Under the pieces are notes generated by a model, which did no database searches, was not told the DNA's origin, and worked only from the letters and a program-made list of their open reading frames with translations. The translations under genes were made by a program, and so were the position numbers. This document shows positions 12,754 to 15,815 of a stretch of DNA of 15,815 nt, in pieces. Source of the DNA: Methanoregulaceae archaeon (GTDB taxonomy: Archaea > Halobacteriota > Methanomicrobia > Methanomicrobiales > Methanospirillaceae); contig JALOPT010000014.1 in the NCBI GenBank assembly GCA_025453715.1, positions 1 through 15,815 on the forward strand, written 5' to 3'. Position 1 is the first letter of the stretch. Each line of letters begins with the position of its first letter.

Positions 12754-13863
12754 ATGAGAGCCCTGATAACCTTATACCTCGGTATATTCGCGGTCATGGC
12801 GCTCTCAAATGCTATTGTCCCGGACCTCACTTCGTATGCGTCCGGAACCGCATTACAGGGACAGATCTATTCAGCCTATTTTTTCGGTGCATTTCTCCTA
12901 ACTCTCCCGGTAGGGATATTATCGGACCGTTGGGGGCAGGTCAATTTTGTCAGGGCAGGCCTCCTGCTGACAATTATCTCAGGCATCCTTCTGATTCTAC
13001 ATCCATCCGTGTATATGACCATATTTGCAAGGTTGATCGAGGGGGTCGGTGCAGGCCTCTTCATTGCATCCGCGATGTCGTATGTTAATTCCCGTCCGGA
13101 TCACACGCGGTCGAGCGGACTCTTCATGGCCCTGTTAAATATCGGGCTTATTGCAGGTCTGATCATATCGGGTATGGCAATCCGGGCATCAGGGTACAGG
13201 TCCGCCGGGGTAATGATTTTTTTACTGGTGTCGATAATTCCATTCATTATCAGCATCCTTGTACCGTTTAACGGGCACAAGGCAATCCTTCCTTCTGACA
13301 GGGAAGTCCCGGTTTTAAAAAACCTGGGTTATAATGTAAAAAAGTACTTCTGGATGTGGTTTTCATCTGTTGTACTTATCGGTATTACCGGTGCGGTGAC
13401 CGCACTATACCCCCAGTTCAGTGGTAACAGCCCGGAGACTATCGGCCTCCAGATAGCCGCGATGAATGGGGCTACAGCAATTGCGATCCTCCTTGTCTCC
13501 CGGATGAATTTTTCTCCCATCCCGACAATCCGCATTGCCGCTATTTTCTCAGCAGCAGCGGTTATGGCCAGTTACGTGACTTCCTGGGCATTCATCGTGA
13601 TCGGCGCATTTGTGGGGATAATTATGATTGCACAGCTTGCCTTCCTCGCTGATGCCGGAAAAGAGCAGGGGATATTCATGGGCCTTTTTAATACGTCAAG
13701 TTACCTCGGAATGACAATTATCCCTTTTTTCGTTACATTTATTGCAGAGCTACTGGGATTTTTAACTGCCTTCATCATTACCGCATTCTTATGCCTGATT
13801 GTCGCAGGAACGATTGGATTCTGTTTGCAGTGCAGGGTCGAGAAACAGTGCACCCGCTCATAG
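12754..13863 (+). CDS. Major facilitator superfamily transporter
   Basis: This 369-residue protein is almost wholly hydrophobic, with about 11-12 predicted membrane helices. The loop between helices 2 and 3 carries the MFS signature GILSDRWGQ at 54-62 (G-x-x-x-D-R-x-G). FARLIEGVGAGLFIASAMSY then resembles helix 4 of drug/proton and sugar antiporters, with its GxGxG-like packing. A polar loop around 170-190 (NGHKAILPSDREVP) separates the two halves. The substrate cannot be deduced; small metabolite or drug efflux is typical for this short type. It starts 11 bases after the fttA stop without a visible Shine-Dalgarno, so it is probably read from the fttA transcript by coupling. I see no functional link to fttA. 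The length is slightly below the usual 390-420. Confidence 0.88.
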   Translation: MRALITLYLGIFAVMALSNAIVPDLTSYASGTALQGQIYSAYFFGAFLLTLPVGILSDRWGQVNFVRAGLLLTIISGILLILHPSVYMTIFARLIEGVGAGLFIASAMSYVNSRPDHTRSSGLFMALLNIGLIAGLIISGMAIRASGYRSAGVMIFLLVSIIPFIISILVPFNGHKAILPSDREVPVLKNLGYNVKKYFWMWFSSVVLIGITGAVTALYPQFSGNSPETIGLQIAAMNGATAIAILLVSRMNFSPIPTIRIAAIFSAAAVMASYVTSWAFIVIGAFVGIIMIAQLAFLADAGKEQGIFMGLFNTSSYLGMTIIPFFVTFIAELLGFLTAFIITAFLCLIVAGTIGFCLQCRVEKQCTRS

Positions 13864-13930
13864 CAGGAGTCAATAGAAGCTGTTGTAACATTACCGATAA
13901 GAAATAACCTCAGATTATTATCCCCGGAAA

Positions 13931-13950
13931 CACCTTTAATTAATTTAAAC
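13931..13950 (+). promoter_or_regulatory. AT-rich promoter-like element upstream of the small ORF and ppx
   Basis: The stretch contains CTTTAATTAATTTAAA (13934-13949), similar to archaeal BRE/TATA regions. Initiation about 25 bases downstream would fall just before the GGAGG at 13960-13964 that precedes the small ORF. Confidence 0.35.
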
Positions 13951-13972
13951 TGAATACATGGAGGAAGTGTAA

Positions 13973-14107
13973 ATGATCCCTCCAGTCAACATAACTTCCA
14001 GGTTATCAGGAAAACGGCAGTCCAAAAATTTCGACTGGAAAATCTACCCGGGAGCAACTCAGAAACGATTTTTCCTGAATTTCCAGGAAAAAGTTCCCGC
14101 CGGATAA
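13973..14107 (+). CDS. Possible 44-residue small basic protein
   Basis: The ATG at 13973 is preceded by GGAGG at 13960-13964 with 8 bases of spacing, a strong Shine-Dalgarno, and an AT-rich promoter-like element lies further upstream. The frame runs 44 codons to TAA at 14105-14107. The product starts MIPPVNITSRLSGKRQSKN, is rich in Lys/Arg, aromatic and polar residues, and has no membrane segment. I recognise no family. An alternative is that the GGAGG belongs to an ATG-GAG-GAA-GTG-TAA minimal ORF (13958-13972) that abuts this start. A 9-bp hairpin lies within the coding region. The ppx start follows after 47 bases, so this may be a leader peptide for ppx, a real small protein, or chance. Confidence 0.4.
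   Translation: MIPPVNITSRLSGKRQSKNFDWKIYPGATQKRFFLNFQEKVPAG
14069..14092. repeat. 9-bp perfect hairpin upstream of ppx
   Basis: TTTTTCCTG (14069-14077) and CAGGAAAAA (14084-14092) are exact complements around a 6-base loop. The hairpin sits at the end of the 44-codon ORF and about 60 bases before the ppx start, so it could couple translation of the small ORF to ppx expression. Confidence 0.45.
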
Positions 14108-14154
14108 CATAGAAGTAATCAATGTGAACCCTAAGAAAAACCGGTGTACCGATA

Positions 14155-15753
14155 ATGACAGGAACGAAAACCCAGAAGGCATCGCGGATTGTTACGTTTA
14201 TCGACATCGGTACCAATTCTATCAGGCTGTTTGTGGTAAAACTTAACCCTGATTGTTCGTATATCGTCCTTACGAGCCAGAAAGAGTCAGTACGGTTAGG
14301 AGAGGGAGAGTTTGAAACGGGCCTTATCACGGGAGAGGCCATGGACAGGGCCGTCATGGTAGCCGGCAGGTTTGTTGAACTTGCCCACTCTTTTTATACC
14401 GAGGAATTTGTAGCGGTTGCCACGTCTGCAACCCGGGAAGCACAAAACCGCTATGAATTTCTTTCCCGGCTCCGGAAAGAGGCACATCTCGATGTCCAGG
14501 TAATTTCAGGCAGAGAAGAGGCACGGCTGATTTTTATGGGTGTTGCAGCCGCGATGCACCTGGAAAAAGAACAAATCATGGTCATTGATATCGGGGGGGG
14601 AAGCACTGAAGTGGCAATAGGTGGGAATGGAGGATGTAATTACCTTTCAAGCCTGCGCCTCGGCTCTATCAGGCTGACAAATATGTTCTTTCCATGTGGC
14701 GTGACAGAAGCTGTAACAGAGTCCAGATATGAAGAGATCCGGAACTATGTCCGGAATGAGATTAAAACAGTTATACGGCAGGCACGTAATCATCCGGTTG
14801 ACCTTGTGGTGGGAAGCTCCGGTACTATCATCAACCTATGCGACATAGCCGCAAGGCTGTTTCACCCTGGCGATCCAAACAGGACGTATCTGACCTCTTC
14901 CGACCTTAAAAAGACGGTCCCGATCATTTGTTCATTATCACTCGCAGAACGTCGAAAAATACCAGGGATCAATCCTGAAAGGGCGGATATCATCATCACT
15001 GGGATGGCTATCATTGATACCCTGATGGAAGAACTGAATATAGCGGGACTTGAAGTGACCCAGAGAGGGCTTCAGGACGGCCTTCTTGCTGACTACACTT
15101 CAAAAATGGAGGGGTTCCCACTTCTGGGCCATCTTTCTGTCCGCGAAAAAAGCGTGCTGCTGACAGGGCGGGCGTTTGGTATCAACGAGTACCATGCAAG
15201 GACGGTCTCAACGATAGCACTTGAATTGTTTGATACAGGTATTGCGGTCGGACTTCATACCCTGGGGCCACGTGAAAGGGAACTGCTGGAATATGCATCC
15301 TTTCTCCACGATATCGGGTCCCTGATTTCGTTCAATAACCACCATGCACATTCATATTACATCATAAGGAACAGTGAACTCCTCGGATTTGATAACGAGG
15401 AAGTCCTGATAATGGCTAACATTGCCCGGTATCACCGGAAGAAACTCCCAAAGAAAAAAGAACTCGAAATGCCGGAACTTGATGAACAGGGAAAATTGAT
15501 AGTCACTATCCTGTCGACATTCCTACGCCTTTCAGAAAGCCTTGACCGGCGGCATGCAGCCCTTATCGAGCGGGTATTCTTTTCCGGGATTGACAACAAT
15601 ACTGCAAAACTGAATATCCTGGCCCGTGAGGACTGCCAGTTTGAGTCATGGGGCGTAGATAATGAAGCAAAAAACTTCGAGCGGACATTCGGACTGAATC
15701 TTGATCACACCATCGTCCGTTCTGACATCCATCCCGGCACTGGTAATCTTTAA
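14155..15753 (+). CDS. ppx: Ppx/GppA-family phosphatase with C-terminal HD-like domain
   Basis: This 532-residue protein has the two-lobed ASKHA fold. Visible motifs are FIDIGTNSIRL at 15-25 (phosphate 1), VATSATREAQN at 88-98, ISGREEARL at 117-125 with the catalytic glutamate (Glu121 or Glu122), VIDIGGGSTEVAIG at 143-156 (phosphate 2), SLRLGSIRLT and VGSSGTI at 219-225. The C-terminal third is HD-like, with His347 in EYHARTV, LHDIG at 384-388, HAHSYYII and IARYHRK. Members hydrolyse polyphosphate from its ends and often also pppGpp. The long form with the HD region is like E. coli PPX and GPPA. The ATG at 14155 has GGTG 8 bases upstream. The stop at 15753 leaves 62 bases in the window, so a downstream ppk partner, common elsewhere, cannot be checked. 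Confidence 0.92.
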   Translation: MTGTKTQKASRIVTFIDIGTNSIRLFVVKLNPDCSYIVLTSQKESVRLGEGEFETGLITGEAMDRAVMVAGRFVELAHSFYTEEFVAVATSATREAQNRYEFLSRLRKEAHLDVQVISGREEARLIFMGVAAAMHLEKEQIMVIDIGGGSTEVAIGGNGGCNYLSSLRLGSIRLTNMFFPCGVTEAVTESRYEEIRNYVRNEIKTVIRQARNHPVDLVVGSSGTIINLCDIAARLFHPGDPNRTYLTSSDLKKTVPIICSLSLAERRKIPGINPERADIIITGMAIIDTLMEELNIAGLEVTQRGLQDGLLADYTSKMEGFPLLGHLSVREKSVLLTGRAFGINEYHARTVSTIALELFDTGIAVGLHTLGPRERELLEYASFLHDIGSLISFNNHHAHSYYIIRNSELLGFDNEEVLIMANIARYHRKKLPKKKELEMPELDEQGKLIVTILSTFLRLSESLDRRHAALIERVFFSGIDNNTAKLNILAREDCQFESWGVDNEAKNFERTFGLNLDHTIVRSDIHPGTGNL

Positions 15754-15815
15754 TGCAGATATTTGCCTGTTACGACTGATTAATGAGTTCTCTTTTCCCA
15801 GGCATCCTTGCATAT

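Noticed and set aside
13986..14357. Minus-strand 123-codon ORF opposite the ppx start
   Set aside because: Antisense to the conserved Ppx phosphate-binding motif; no family resemblance.
1..15815. CRISPR arrays, insertion sequences, tRNA or rRNA genes
   Set aside because: Read for regularly spaced repeats, transposase motifs and cloverleaf/CCA-type sequences on both strands; none seen.

Overview
The window looks like a chromosomal segment of a methanogenic euryarchaeon, most likely of the Methanomicrobiales type. The archaeal assignment rests on visible genes: a proteasome beta subunit with a short propeptide, an aCPSF1/FttA termination factor with KH domains, Pelota, an archaeal NFACT/RqcH protein, a 53-residue Sec61-beta, and AT-rich TATA-type promoters. 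No methanogenesis enzyme is present, so the order-level placement is an inference from overall protein resemblance and gene grouping.

Layout. (1) Positions 1-302 hold the C-terminal end of an unrecognised gene of very high GC (about 68%), which drops abruptly to about 40% GC in the following 60 bases. (2) Positions 657-4852 hold a compact plus-strand operon: rqcH (NFACT), pelA (Pelota) and a YhiN/BaiN-like flavoprotein whose start overlaps the pelA stop. RqcH and Pelota both act on stalled ribosomes, so this reads as a ribosome-rescue operon. (3) Positions 5005-7692 are on the minus strand: a fold-type I aminotransferase, possibly followed by a 64-residue small protein with a perfect Shine-Dalgarno, then a DUF1922-like zinc ribbon, then a short Sec61-beta gene. 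The gaps here (6424-6827 and 7113-7530) contain several inverted repeats, including an attenuator-like fold and a 29-nt near-palindrome. (4) Positions 7743-10100 hold an amidohydrolase, a universal stress protein and a four-CBS protein, tightly packed on the plus strand. The amidohydrolase and Sec61-beta appear to diverge from one symmetric TATA element placed to give near-leaderless transcripts both ways. (5) Positions 10187-13863 hold psmB (proteasome beta), fttA (transcription termination nuclease) and an MFS transporter. A run of eight T separates psmB from fttA. (6) Positions 13973-15753 hold a possible 44-residue small gene with a good Shine-Dalgarno, then a Ppx/GppA phosphatase with a C-terminal HD-type domain.

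Overall the genes are housekeeping and information-processing: ribosome rescue, protein export, proteolysis, RNA 3'-end formation, nucleotide sensing and polyphosphate or alarmone turnover. I see no insertion sequence, CRISPR array, tRNA or rRNA, and no clear new defence-type system. The most interesting material is regulatory architecture between genes, a substituted key residue in RqcH, and two small-protein candidates.
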